The position numbers and the translations under genes were made by a program. Positions 1 to 8,396 of a DNA stretch of 64,000 bases are shown in pieces. The notes below the pieces were generated by a model. That model was given only the letters and a program-made list of their open reading frames with translations. It made no database searches and was not told the origin of the DNA. The first letter of the stretch is position 1, and every line of letters begins with the position of its first letter. The stretch is from NCBI RefSeq assembly GCF_900115435.1, contig NZ_FOWK01000014.1:25966-89965 (forward strand), in the 5' to 3' direction. Source of the DNA: Prevotella sp. tf2-5 (GTDB taxonomy: Bacteria > Bacteroidota > Bacteroidia > Bacteroidales > Bacteroidaceae).

Positions 1-1297
1 GCTCATAGTCTACCCAGATACCACCCATCGTGTAGTGGATAGCGGGATAGATCATCATAGGCTTATAGTACTTCACACCGTTGATCTCGTTGGCAACATC
101 GCCAGGGAACACGTCGGTGATCTCCTCGTACATCTCGAAGAGGTTACCATAACGCTGCATGATGATATCGATACCCAGACGGTTGATAGACTCAGAGAAG
201 TCGAGGAACACAGCAAGACCGGTATTGTTCACGCCGAAGCCCTTGTCGCAACGCTCCTTGGCGGCACGAGAGGCAACGTCACGAGGAACGAGGTTACCGA
301 AGGCGGGATAGCGACGCTCCAGATAGTAGTCACGGTCCTCCTCAGGAATCTCCCAACCCTGCTTGGTACCAGCCTGCAGAGCCTTGGCATCCTCAATTTT
401 CTTGGGAACCCAAATACGTCCGTCGTTACGCAGTGACTCTGACATCAGTGTCAACTTCGACTGTTTGTCACCATGAACGGGGATACAGGTGGGGTGAATC
501 TGAACGTATGAGGGATTTGCGAAGTAAGCACCCTTACGATAGCACTGAACGGCAGCGGTGCAGTTACATCCCATCGCATTGGTAGAGAGGAAATAGGTGT
601 TTCCATATCCACCAGTGGCGATGACAACAGCATTGGCACTGAAACGCTCCAGCTCACCAGTAGTGAGGTTCTTGGCGATAATACCACGAGCACGACCGTC
701 AACGATGACGACATCCTCCATCTCATAACGAGTATAGAGCTTCACCTTTCCTGCCTTTACCTGACAAGAGAGTGAAGAGTAAGCACCCAGCAGCAGCTGC
801 TGACCTGTCTGACCCTTGGCATAGAACGTACGGCTTACCTGAGCACCACCGAATGAACGGTTGGCAAGCATACCACCATACTCACGGGCAAAGGGAACAC
901 CCTGAGCCACACACTGGTCGATGATATTATTAGAAACCTCGGCAAGACGATAGACATTAGCCTCACGGGCACGATAGTCACCACCCTTTACCGTATCATA
1001 GAACAGACGATAGACAGAGTCACCATCGTTCTGATAACACTTAGCGGCATTGATACCACCCTGGGCAGCGATAGAGTGTGCACGACGGGGAGAGTCCTGA
1101 ATGCACAGGTTGATCACATTGAAGCCCATCTCACCAAGTGAGGCAGCTGCAGAAGCACCAGCCAAGCCAGTACCGACGACGATAACGTCAAGCTTCAGTT
1201 TGTTCTTGGGGTTTACCAAACGCTGATGAGCCTTATATTCCTTCCATTTCTCAGGTACTGGACCTGCGGGAATCTTAGAATCAATTACTTTTGCCAT
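1..1297 (-). CDS. sdhA: Succinate dehydrogenase / fumarate reductase flavoprotein subunit (3' part missing)
   Basis: Catalytic FAD subunit of the membrane complex that interconverts succinate and fumarate, used as fumarate reductase in anaerobic Bacteroidetes. The reading frame opens with ATG at 1297 ([18 protein letters not shown]) and stays open for 432 codons to the window edge; the family is about 650 residues, so the C-terminal third lies outside. Visible motifs are the FAD dinucleotide-binding segment [20 protein letters not shown], the flavin-attachment region [13 protein letters not shown], and [20 protein letters not shown]. It lies 30 bp downstream of the cytochrome b gene on the same strand, in the order sdhC-sdhA; an iron-sulfur subunit gene would be expected beyond position 1. 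Very confident in the family; respiratory direction is inferred from the lineage. Confidence 0.95.
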   Translation of the reverse strand, partial: MAKVIDSKIPAGPVPEKWKEYKAHQRLVNPKNKLKLDVIVVGTGLAGASAAASLGEMGFNVINLCIQDSPRRAHSIAAQGGINAAKCYQNDGDSVYRLFYDTVKGGDYRAREANVYRLAEVSNNIIDQCVAQGVPFAREYGGMLANRSFGGAQVSRTFYAKGQTGQQLLLGAYSSLSCQVKAGKVKLYTRYEMEDVVIVDGRARGIIAKNLTTGELERFSANAVVIATGGYGNTYFLSTNAMGCNCTAAVQCYRKGAYFANPSYVQIHPTCIPVHGDKQSKLTLMSESLRNDGRIWVPKKIEDAKALQAGTKQGWEIPEEDRDYYLERRYPAFGNLVPRDVASRAAKERCDKGFGVNNTGLAVFLDFSESINRLGIDIIMQRYGNLFEMYEEITDVFPGDVANEINGVKYYKPMMIYPAIHYTMGGIWVDYE

Positions 1298-1327
1298 AAT
1301 TCTTTCAGATTTAAAAGTTAACAATTA

Positions 1328-2017
1328 TCAACTGGCATAGCAGCAAAGGCTCGGAGCACACTTAAAGGCAAAAGCCAGCACTACAACCAAGAAGCCAAGC
1401 ATCAGCAGCGTCACGTAAATGAAACCGATGACACGCCAGCGGTTGAACCAGATCTTACCACTGACACCCAATGTCTGCATGGCAGACCAGAAACCGTGAG
1501 TCAGGTGGAACCAGATGGCAACCAACCAGATGACATACAGGACTGCGAAGACAGGATTTCCGAAGGTGTCGATGATAAAGGCGAAACCGTCAGAGGGCAG
1601 ATGACCAGCGGTAAAGCCCATAATCTCGGCAAACATCATGTTATACCAGAAATTAAACAAATGGAGGAACAGACCCAGCAGGATGATAATACCCAAGACG
1701 AGCATGTTCTGCGATGCCCACTCTACCTTTGCGGGTTTGTCTGTCACAGCATAACGCTCCTGTCCACGTGCAGTACGGTTCTGCGCTGTCAGGATGAATG
1801 CAAAAACGATGTGAATCACAGCAAGGGCAGCCAGACCCAGTGTAGCCACAATAGCATACCAGTTGGCACCCAGCAGTTCACAAATCATGTTGTAAGCCTT
1901 GCCCGAGAACAGTGCGACAATGTTCATGGCACAGTGGAATGTCAAGAACAGAATCAGCGCAATACCCGTTACGGACATTACAACCTTACGACCAATTGAT
2001 GAATTGATTAACCACAT
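1328..2017 (-). CDS. sdhC: Succinate dehydrogenase / fumarate reductase cytochrome b subunit
   Basis: Membrane anchor and di-heme subunit of the complex, 229 residues. It starts MWLINSSIGRKVVMSVTGIA, the usual beginning of the Bacteroidetes/Wolinella-type cytochrome b subunit, and shows about five hydrophobic membrane spans with several histidines (TFHCAMNI, AVIHIVFA, WFHLTHGFW) suited to heme ligation. It is the first gene of the operon and sits directly behind a promoter at 2084-2115, with sdhA following after 30 bp. The family is clear from length, span pattern and neighbour. Confidence 0.93.
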   Translation of the reverse strand: MWLINSSIGRKVVMSVTGIALILFLTFHCAMNIVALFSGKAYNMICELLGANWYAIVATLGLAALAVIHIVFAFILTAQNRTARGQERYAVTDKPAKVEWASQNMLVLGIIILLGLFLHLFNFWYNMMFAEIMGFTAGHLPSDGFAFIIDTFGNPVFAVLYVIWLVAIWFHLTHGFWSAMQTLGVSGKIWFNRWRVIGFIYVTLLMLGFLVVVLAFAFKCAPSLCCYAS

Positions 2018-2083
2018 AAAAATTATAGTATTAAATTAATATTAATTACTTAATTATAAGTATGTACACGCACGTTTAGGCTA

Positions 2084-2115
2084 CAAAAGTACTACAAAAT
2101 AATGAAATCCGCAAA
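2084..2115 (-). promoter_or_regulatory. Promoter of sdhCA
   Basis: Read on the minus strand: TTTG at 2115-2112, a 20-bp gap, then TACTTTTG at 2091-2084. This matches the Bacteroidetes consensus TTTG-N19-21-TAnnTTTG. The implied start of transcription is near 2077, about 60 nt before the sdhC ATG. Confidence 0.7.
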
Positions 2116-2152
2116 CGTTTTCGTTAGAAAATAGTCTATTTATACAAATTCT

Positions 2153-2380
2153 TTAATAAACTATTCCAACACATACTTTTAATTGTTGGAGTACCATCTT
2201 GCGAGCCAGCGTATACACCAAAGAAGACATCGTCTGTTCTGTCACCAATTGGTGACTACATAACAGGCGCAGGAAGAGGTCCCGGACAATGTCCTGAGCC
2301 TCATTCCTGTCCCGAATGTGCAACGTGAGAAATTTCACAATTTCATCACGGTGCCTTTGATAATAGTTAGTTATAATATC
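2153..2380 (-). pseudogene. Remnant of an ECF-type sigma factor (region 2)
   Basis: A stop-free stretch of 75 codons whose translation (NYYQRHRDEIVKFL, then RDRNEAQDIVRDLFLRLL, then LVYTLARKMVLQQL) follows the core of sigma-70 region 2, where family members have patterns such as AEDIVQEVFLRLW and a downstream YLFTIARN-like helix. There is no ATG; a GTG at 2338 would give 61 residues, but the similarity begins upstream of it and is preceded by a stop at 2381-2383. Region 4 is absent. I read it as a decayed ECF sigma gene rather than a working protein. It fills most of the gap between sdhC and the GH43 gene. Confidence 0.5.
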
Positions 2381-2384
2381 TTAG

Positions 2385-3422
2385 TTATTCATTAACTACT
2401 TTTTGGATGGTTCCATCCTCATTGTAGAATAAACGCTGTACCTTCAGACTACGCAAATGGGTAATGTCCTTGGACGGAACACAGTCGTGATAGAACAAAT
2501 ACCACTGTCCTTTATATTCCACAATACTGTGATGGGTCGTCCAGCCTACAACAGGATCAAGTATCACACCTTGATAGGTGAATGGTCCATAGGGACTGTC
2601 ACTCATCGCATAGCAAAGGAAATGACTATCACCTGTTGAATAAGAGAAATAGTACTTTCCATTATATTTGTGCATCCATGAAGCCTCGAAGAAACGATGA
2701 GGATCACCAGCCTTCATCGGCTCTCCATTCTTATCGAGGACGACAACGCTGCGTGGAGCCTCAGCAAACTGCTTCACGTCATCACTCATACGAACGACGC
2801 AGCTGTTGATGGCAGGAGCGTCCGCTGTAGTGAACAGCTCACCCTTATGATCGGGGGAGGCACCTAAGTCAATGAGACCGTTCTCGTCACCATATTTACC
2901 GAAGACTGGAGCCAAACCGTTAGGCAGTGGATGCCACCACTGCAACTGTCCACCCCAGAGACCGCCAAAGTAACAATATATCTGACCGTCATCGTCCTTG
3001 AACACACAAGGGTCGATAGAGAAAGAGCCACGGATAGGCTGTGCCTCTGGGATGAAAGGTCCCTCAGGCTTATCAGCGACGGCAACACCTAAACGGAACA
3101 CACCGTCGTATGCCTTCGCAGAGAATATGAGGAAGTACTTTCCGTCCTTCTCGACGACATCATTGTCCCACATCTGCTTCTCTGCCCAGGGCACATCCTT
3201 CACATCAAGAATGACACCATGGTCAGTCGCTTCATCATTCTCCACATCATTCCACGATAATACGTGATAGTCCTTCATTTGGAAATGTCCTCCGTCATCA
3301 TCGAAGCACTCTCCTGCGTCCCAGTCATGACTGGGATATACATACAATCTGCCGTTAAACACATTGGCTGAAGGGTCAGCCATGTAATCACTCGGAAACA
3401 AATAACGAGGTAATTTTGCCAT
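2385..3422 (-). CDS. Glycoside hydrolase family 43 beta-xylosidase / alpha-L-arabinofuranosidase
   Basis: 345 residues without a signal peptide, so a cytoplasmic enzyme that would cleave xylo-oligosaccharides or arabinosyl side chains. The five-bladed GH43 fold is indicated by ADPSANVFNGRLYVYPSHD at the N-terminus (general base Asp16), SIDPCVFKDDDG (Asp137, pKa modulator) and RFFEASWMHKYNGKYYFSY (Glu246, general acid). It is the third gene of a minus-strand operon symporter-GH10-GH43, 27 bp after the xylanase stop. This resembles the xylosidase gene xynB reported beside xynA in Prevotella, though I cannot tell orthology from sequence alone. Family assignment is firm; xylosidase against arabinosidase preference is not decided. 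Confidence 0.9.
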   Translation of the reverse strand: MAKLPRYLFPSDYMADPSANVFNGRLYVYPSHDWDAGECFDDDGGHFQMKDYHVLSWNDVENDEATDHGVILDVKDVPWAEKQMWDNDVVEKDGKYFLIFSAKAYDGVFRLGVAVADKPEGPFIPEAQPIRGSFSIDPCVFKDDDGQIYCYFGGLWGGQLQWWHPLPNGLAPVFGKYGDENGLIDLGASPDHKGELFTTADAPAINSCVVRMSDDVKQFAEAPRSVVVLDKNGEPMKAGDPHRFFEASWMHKYNGKYYFSYSTGDSHFLCYAMSDSPYGPFTYQGVILDPVVGWTTHHSIVEYKGQWYLFYHDCVPSKDITHLRSLKVQRLFYNEDGTIQKVVNE

Positions 3423-3449
3423 AGTCAGTAGTTGTAAAAATGATTAATA

Positions 3450-4649
3450 CTATTTTTTGTTCTTTTTTATTTCTTTCTGCTGGGGCTTCACCAGATTAAT
3501 CAGAGCCTGCACGAAAGGCTTCTGCTTGTTCTGACGGTCAAATAAAGTAGCATAGTCGGTACGTCCCGGAATAGGGAAGTCATTACGCCATGAGTTCCCG
3601 TCGTTCAGACACCAGAAATTCACACGCAGGATATCCTTATGATGACCTATCAACATCTTATAGAAACTCACCCAGAACTGCTCAATCTCTGATTCCTTTT
3701 CTTTCGTCAGTCCATTCTTATAAGGATCCATCTCCGGGCGGTAGGCAAAAATGTCACTGACATTCGCACCGGAGAACCCGTAGGGATTAGGCAAAACCGA
3801 TAAGTCAAGCTCTGAGAAGAAGGTAGGAACACCCAATGCGGCTATCGTCTCTATGGAGTGCTCATACTCTTTGATAACACGATCATCAACATTATCCTCC
3901 AAGATAATATGTCCTTGCATACCTATTGCTGTAACAGGCAGTCCCTGTTGAATCAGCGGGCGGAAGAAGTCCGTGACCCCTTTTACCTTCGTCGGCTTGT
4001 TCATGGAGAAATCGTTATAGAACAACTGTATAGAAGGGTCTGCCTCATGAGCATATTGAAAGGCAAGGGGGATATAGTCCGTTCCTAATATCTGATAGAA
4101 AAGGCTTTTCCGAGGAGAGCCGTCATCCTCAAAGGCTTCATTGACAACATCCCATGCGTCAATACGTCCCTTGAAATGACTCACAACGGTATAAATATGT
4201 TCGCGCATCCGTTTTTTCAGAACATCCGCAGACACCAGATTCCCCTTTTCATCATAATGGAACCAGGGAGCGCACTGAGAATGCCAGATAAGACAATGCC
4301 CCATCACCTTCAAGCCGGAAGCCTTTGCCTTGTCAACAAACTGGTCTGCCAAAGTAAAATCATAGACACCCTCCTGGGGGTGAATCACCTCACTCTTCAT
4401 ACAATTCTCGGCTACCACCCAGTTGAAGTTCTTGGTGATAACCGCCCAGTCAGCAGCCTGCTCGCCACGAACCTCCCATTGGTTAACACTAACACCTGTA
4501 TACCAATAATCACGATAAGCTTCCCACAGAGTGTTTCCAGCAGGATTGAGGCAGCATTGCCCATCCGCACTTCGCAGTGCAGACTGGGCATATGCTACTT
4601 CAGAGATAATCACTGAAAACAATACAACTACTAACCTAATAATCTTCAT
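3450..4649 (-). CDS. Endo-1,4-beta-xylanase, glycoside hydrolase family 10
   Basis: Cuts the xylan backbone with retention of configuration. The predicted protein is 399 residues from ATG 4649. An ATG 14 codons upstream (4691) would overlap the symporter gene and precede a signal peptide in an unusual place, so 4649 is preferred: MKIIRLVVVLFSVIISEVAYA forms the signal, with cleavage near AYA-QS. GH10 marks are WVVAENCMKSEVIHP, GHCLIWHSQ, the acid/base Glu in DAWDVVNEAF (about residue 171) and the nucleophile Glu in FFSELDLSV (about residue 280), and WCLNDGNSWR near the end. Middle gene of the symporter-GH10-GH43 operon, giving periplasmic or surface hydrolysis upstream of uptake. Confidence 0.95.
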   Translation of the reverse strand: MKIIRLVVVLFSVIISEVAYAQSALRSADGQCCLNPAGNTLWEAYRDYWYTGVSVNQWEVRGEQAADWAVITKNFNWVVAENCMKSEVIHPQEGVYDFTLADQFVDKAKASGLKVMGHCLIWHSQCAPWFHYDEKGNLVSADVLKKRMREHIYTVVSHFKGRIDAWDVVNEAFEDDGSPRKSLFYQILGTDYIPLAFQYAHEADPSIQLFYNDFSMNKPTKVKGVTDFFRPLIQQGLPVTAIGMQGHIILEDNVDDRVIKEYEHSIETIAALGVPTFFSELDLSVLPNPYGFSGANVSDIFAYRPEMDPYKNGLTKEKESEIEQFWVSFYKMLIGHHKDILRVNFWCLNDGNSWRNDFPIPGRTDYATLFDRQNKQKPFVQALINLVKPQQKEIKKNKK

Positions 4650-4680
4650 TTTTAAACGTCTTATGTCTGCTGATAAAAAA

Positions 4681-6177
4681 CTATTTGACAATCATCTTCT
4701 GCCGACGGGCCGCAAGCACCGACTGCATTTTTTTGTTATACGATTTAGAAATCGGATAAAATAGCAATGCTATGATTCCGATGCCAAAGAGGATAGCCGG
4801 AATGATGGAGCTAACGAGACGTATGCCTTCTATGGCTGTAGGCGACTGCACATCATTCTGCCCGGATACATATCCAAAACACGAGAGAACCGCTCCTGCC
4901 AAGGCACCTCCTATGCCAAGCCCTGCCAAGAGGGCAAAAGACATACCTGAGAAGCAGAATCCTGTGGCACGACGGTGATTTATATATTCTACATGATCGG
5001 CAACATCACCTATCATTGCCCACAACAATGGTATAGTGGGAGCATACACTAACGACTTCAAAAGACAAAGTCCGAAAATAAAACTGATGTCCACTGGTGA
5101 TGGCATATAAAACATAGCAGTAAACAAGGCTGTTAGAAACAGACATACTATAAATGTATGTTTCTTGCCATATTTGTTTGCTAAGAATTGTGACAGCAAA
5201 ATGATTCCCAGGAACTGCACCAACGCCCCTAACATGTTAAACAAGGAGAAACCTATAGAATAGGCATCTGATGGTTGGTGGGCTATCAGGTCAAAACTAT
5301 CTAAAACAGAATACCAAAACCCTGTTGCCTCCCCTTCCGCGTCAGTCAACCCTAGGGTTCCTATAAAATCATACAAAGATTTCTGATCAACATTATATTG
5401 GAAATAATAGTTCATGGATGTTCCCCACAAAGAGATGGTGATGAAAATAAACAATACCAAGACAAACAAGGAGCACCAAGGCTGGTCCGATACCGTTCTT
5501 CTGATATCCTCTCTCAAATTAACCTTTTGAGCAGGTGGGGGCTGGATGCGCTCACGAGTCGAGAAGAACGTGATCAGCAGGAAAGCAAAAGCGACAAGAG
5601 CAAACAAGGATATCGTCATGCTCCATCCCTGCTGGACATTTCCCTCCGCTCCCCCAAACTTACTCACCAAAGGAAGAGTCAACCCTTGAACAACGAACTG
5701 AGCAAGACACACGGCGGTGAAACGAATCGCATTAAGACTGGTCCGCTCTCTGATCTCTCCAGTAATGACACCTCCTAAGGAAGAATAAGGTATACTATTA
5801 CTCGCATACATTATTATTAATAATATATAGGACACGGTAGCGTACATCGCCACCATTCCCTTTTCCTGTATCCCCGGGTTATAAAAAGCCAGGACATAAA
5901 AGACACAGAAAGGCAAGGAGGTCCATAAAACCCAAGGACGATATTTGCCCCAGCGAGTATTCGTACGATCACATATAATACCTATTACGGGAGCTACAAA
6001 CGCACCCGACAGACAAGCGAACAGGAAGACAGAGCCAGCCACGGCACCCTCCAAACCAAAAACATCGGTATAGAATTTCAGTTGGAAGATGACCATCATC
6101 TGAAAAACCAGATTGGCAGAGACATCCCCCAATGAATATCCGAGCTTTTCGCCAAAAGATACCTTCTGTGACTTCAT
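4681..6177 (-). CDS. GPH-family (MFS) sugar:cation symporter, probably for xylo-oligosaccharides or xylosides
   Basis: A 12-span inner-membrane carrier of the glycoside-pentoside-hexuronide family, 498 residues from ATG 6177 (MKSQKVSFGEKLGYSLGD). The open frame continues 30 codons further upstream, but the -7 box at 6211-6218 puts the transcript start near 6204, so upstream ATGs cannot be used. Family marks are GYSLGDVSANLVFQ at the start, DRTNTRWGKYRPWVLW in the first cytoplasmic loop and the NSIPYSSLGGVITGE segment. It is the first gene of the operon with GH10 and GH43, which points to uptake of xylan breakdown products. A xynD sugar transporter has been described in a comparable Prevotella cluster; orthology here is inferred from context. 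Confidence 0.88.
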   Translation of the reverse strand: MKSQKVSFGEKLGYSLGDVSANLVFQMMVIFQLKFYTDVFGLEGAVAGSVFLFACLSGAFVAPVIGIICDRTNTRWGKYRPWVLWTSLPFCVFYVLAFYNPGIQEKGMVAMYATVSYILLIIMYASNSIPYSSLGGVITGEIRERTSLNAIRFTAVCLAQFVVQGLTLPLVSKFGGAEGNVQQGWSMTISLFALVAFAFLLITFFSTRERIQPPPAQKVNLREDIRRTVSDQPWCSLFVLVLFIFITISLWGTSMNYYFQYNVDQKSLYDFIGTLGLTDAEGEATGFWYSVLDSFDLIAHQPSDAYSIGFSLFNMLGALVQFLGIILLSQFLANKYGKKHTFIVCLFLTALFTAMFYMPSPVDISFIFGLCLLKSLVYAPTIPLLWAMIGDVADHVEYINHRRATGFCFSGMSFALLAGLGIGGALAGAVLSCFGYVSGQNDVQSPTAIEGIRLVSSIIPAILFGIGIIALLFYPISKSYNKKMQSVLAARRQKMIVK

Positions 6178-6210
6178 TTCTGTTATTAATAGGATTTGAG
6201 TTTTCTGCTG

Positions 6211-6218
6211 CAAAATTA
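6211..6218 (-). promoter_or_regulatory. -7 box of the symporter-GH10-GH43 operon
   Basis: TAATTTTG on the minus strand fits TAnnTTTG exactly. The nearest TTTG upstream (6246-6243) lies 24 bp away, longer than the usual 19-21, and is inside the shared operator block 6239-6281, which suggests dependence on an activator. The transcript would start near 6204, leaving a leader of roughly 27 nt. Confidence 0.6.
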
Positions 6219-6238
6219 GTGTTTTTTTTTGAAACAGA

Positions 6239-6281
6239 TTTTCAAATTTGTTACAGAAAGGTATCATTTTTGTCTCATCCT
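6239..6281 (-). promoter_or_regulatory. Operator-like block shared with the second symporter promoter
   Basis: This 43-bp block and 9895-9937 agree at 32 of 43 positions by hand alignment, including CAAATTTGT and TTTTGT cores. Both start 20-21 bp upstream of the -7 box of a GPH symporter gene on the minus strand. The flanking sequence is unrelated, so this looks like the binding site of a common transcriptional activator covering the -33 region and beyond. Confidence 0.6.
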
Positions 6282-6300
6282 CGTATTAAAATCAACTTTT

Positions 6301-6333
6301 TTTGCACTTTTCCTCCTATTTTTTATATTTTTG
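6301..6333 (+). promoter_or_regulatory. Promoter of the acetylesterase gene
   Basis: TTTG at 6301-6304, 21-bp gap, TATTTTTG at 6326-6333, both matching the Bacteroidetes promoter. Transcription would start near 6340, giving a leader of about 16-19 nt before the ATG pair at 6356/6359. It is divergent from the xylanase operon, with the shared operator block between them. Confidence 0.65.
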
Positions 6334-6355
6334 CAGAAAAGAAACAAAGATTTGA

Positions 6356-8344
6356 ATGATGAAAAAGAAACTTGGATTTACTATTCTATTAACATGCCTG
6401 TTCTTGGGAGTGCTGACATCAAACGCAAAAGTCCAGCTACCCTCGTTCTTTCAATCAGGTATGGTGATTCAACGTGGCAAACAAGTACCCGTATGGGGAA
6501 AAGCAGATGGAGGAGAGAGAGTCACCATCCGCATCAACAAGTTCAAAACCGTCGTTATCGCCGATTCCAACGGGAACTTCCGAGCCAATTTACCAGCCAT
6601 GAAAGCAGGAGGACCTTACACGTTAATGATTGGAGATGTCGTATTAACCAATGTTTTAGTAGGTGATGTATGGCTCTGCTCCGGACAGTCTAATATTGAC
6701 GTAACCATTGAGCGTGTCTATCCACAATATACAACAGAAATAGACCAATTCTCTAATGATAAGATCCGGCTGTTCCGCATCCAGAACGAAACAAATACCC
6801 ATGGTGTACAAGAGGACATCCGTGCTACCTCCATCAATTGGAAGCCGCTCACCAAAGAGAACGCATGGACTTTCTCCGCCGTCGGCACCTTCCTCGGCAA
6901 ACGGATGTTTGAGCAAACAGGTGTCCCACAAGGTATCATCGTCAATAGCTGGGGAGGCACACCTATCGAGGCTTGGATTAGTGCGGACTCCCTCCAGCAA
7001 GCTTATCCGGACCTTTTGAAGAAGACCCAGTTATACCAGAATGACGAGTATGTCAAGGCTCAGGCACGCGCCAACCAGTTGGCAGACCAGCGTTGGACTG
7101 AACTACTGAACGAGAAAGACCCTGGTATCCAACAACATTTCACAGCACTTGACTATGATGACTCCACATGGGAGACCGTCAACCAGTTCTCGATGGAATG
7201 GGCAAAAAAGAAAGGGAGAGGTATTATTGGAAGTATCTGGCTCCGCCAGCACGTCCAGATAGACAAGGCACATGCCGGACAACCCGCACGTCTCTTATTG
7301 GGAACCCTTTTTGATCAGGATGTCACCTATCTTAACGGGAAAGAGATCGGACACACCTACTATCAGTATCCTCCCCGTCGCTATGACATCCCGGCAGGGA
7401 TGCTCCGTGAGGGTGATAATGTGATCACTATCCGTTTTATCAATAAATACGGAATTCCCCATTTCATCCCGGAAAAACCTTATATGCTTACCTTCGGAGC
7501 CGACCGTTTCTCACAGAATCCGATGCCGGAAGACGTGATCCCTCTCAGTGAGAGCTGGAAGCATCATGCTGGCGTGGATATGCCATCCTGTCCCAGTGGC
7601 GATGTGTCCTTACAGAATTTACCCACCACCCTTTATAATGCTGTTGTCTACCCATTAGCACCCTATGCCATCAGTGGTGTCGTGTGGTACCAAGGTGAGT
7701 CAAACACAGGGAATCCCGCCCCTTATGCAGACCTGCTTCGAAAGATGATTGGTAACTGGCGTACGCTATGGAAGAACCCCACCTTGCCCTTCTGTGTCGT
7801 TCAGCTTGCCAACCACGACGGACGGCAGCAGACGGGAAACCCCTCTCCACTTATCCCCCAAACGACTCCCGTCAATAGTGGTTGGGCACAACTACGTGAG
7901 GCACAACGACAGGTTGCTGTCAACGACCCGTATACCGAGTTAGCCGTTGCCATTGACCTCGGTGAACCTGTCGATATCCATCCGTTGCGTAAGAAAGAGG
8001 TGGCAGAGCGTATCGGACTATGCATGGACCAACTGGTCTGGGGCAAGAAAACAGCACTCTCTCCCCAACCAGTTAATGCGAAGTTAAAGGACCATGAGGT
8101 GATCGTCACTTTCGACCAGCCACTTCAGGAAGGTGAACAAGCTGAGTTCGAGGTGGCGGGAGCAGACAAGAAGTTCGTCAACGTCAAGGAAGCTACCGCT
8201 TCAGGTCGTCAGGTGTCGTTGAAATCGCCGATTTCAGACCCCGTCTTCGTACGCTATGCTTGGAAAGACAATCCTGTCAATGCCCATCTGTATTCCAAGA
8301 AAGACCTGCCAGCCTCACCCTTTGAAGTCAAGGTAACCAAATAA
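6356..8344 (+). CDS. SASA-family acetylesterase (acetyl-xylan or sialate O-acetylesterase-like)
   Basis: 662 residues with a signal peptide (KKKLGFTILLTCLFLGVLTSNA), hence periplasmic. It belongs to the sialate O-acetylesterase/SGNH-like group: the nucleophile Ser112 lies in LCSGQSN, a second conserved block is WYQGESN (about 444-450), and the Asp/His pair is in VDIHPLRK (Asp540, His542). Between the two halves, about residues 230-370, sits an inserted beta-rich domain (ending in TLFDQDVTYLNGKEIG and DNVITIRFINKYGIP). Family members of this layout deacetylate xylan or xyloglucan (CAZy CE20-like). Placed divergently from the xylanase operon, acetyl-xylan esterase is the likeliest role, comparable with xynC of the described Prevotella cluster; sialic acid substrates are not excluded. 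Confidence 0.8.
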   Translation: MMKKKLGFTILLTCLFLGVLTSNAKVQLPSFFQSGMVIQRGKQVPVWGKADGGERVTIRINKFKTVVIADSNGNFRANLPAMKAGGPYTLMIGDVVLTNVLVGDVWLCSGQSNIDVTIERVYPQYTTEIDQFSNDKIRLFRIQNETNTHGVQEDIRATSINWKPLTKENAWTFSAVGTFLGKRMFEQTGVPQGIIVNSWGGTPIEAWISADSLQQAYPDLLKKTQLYQNDEYVKAQARANQLADQRWTELLNEKDPGIQQHFTALDYDDSTWETVNQFSMEWAKKKGRGIIGSIWLRQHVQIDKAHAGQPARLLLGTLFDQDVTYLNGKEIGHTYYQYPPRRYDIPAGMLREGDNVITIRFINKYGIPHFIPEKPYMLTFGADRFSQNPMPEDVIPLSESWKHHAGVDMPSCPSGDVSLQNLPTTLYNAVVYPLAPYAISGVVWYQGESNTGNPAPYADLLRKMIGNWRTLWKNPTLPFCVVQLANHDGRQQTGNPSPLIPQTTPVNSGWAQLREAQRQVAVNDPYTELAVAIDLGEPVDIHPLRKKEVAERIGLCMDQLVWGKKTALSPQPVNAKLKDHEVIVTFDQPLQEGEQAEFEVAGADKKFVNVKEATASGRQVSLKSPISDPVFVRYAWKDNPVNAHLYSKKDLPASPFEVKVTK

Positions 8345-8382
8345 AGAAGAGGCTGCTCCTAACGGGCAGCCTCTTCTCTTTT
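8345..8382. terminator. Bidirectional terminator between esterase and second symporter
   Basis: A perfect 12-bp stem, AGAAGAGGCTGC at 8345-8356 and GCAGCCTCTTCT at 8366-8377, with a 9-nt loop and a short T run after it (CTTTT). The genes on either side converge on it, so it can serve both. Confidence 0.85.
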
Positions 8383-8396
8383 ATCGTCAACCAAAT

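Noticed and set aside
2457..2809. Open frames on the plus strand opposite the GH43 gene
   Set aside because: No promoter, no recognisable protein, and the minus frame is a clear GH43 enzyme.
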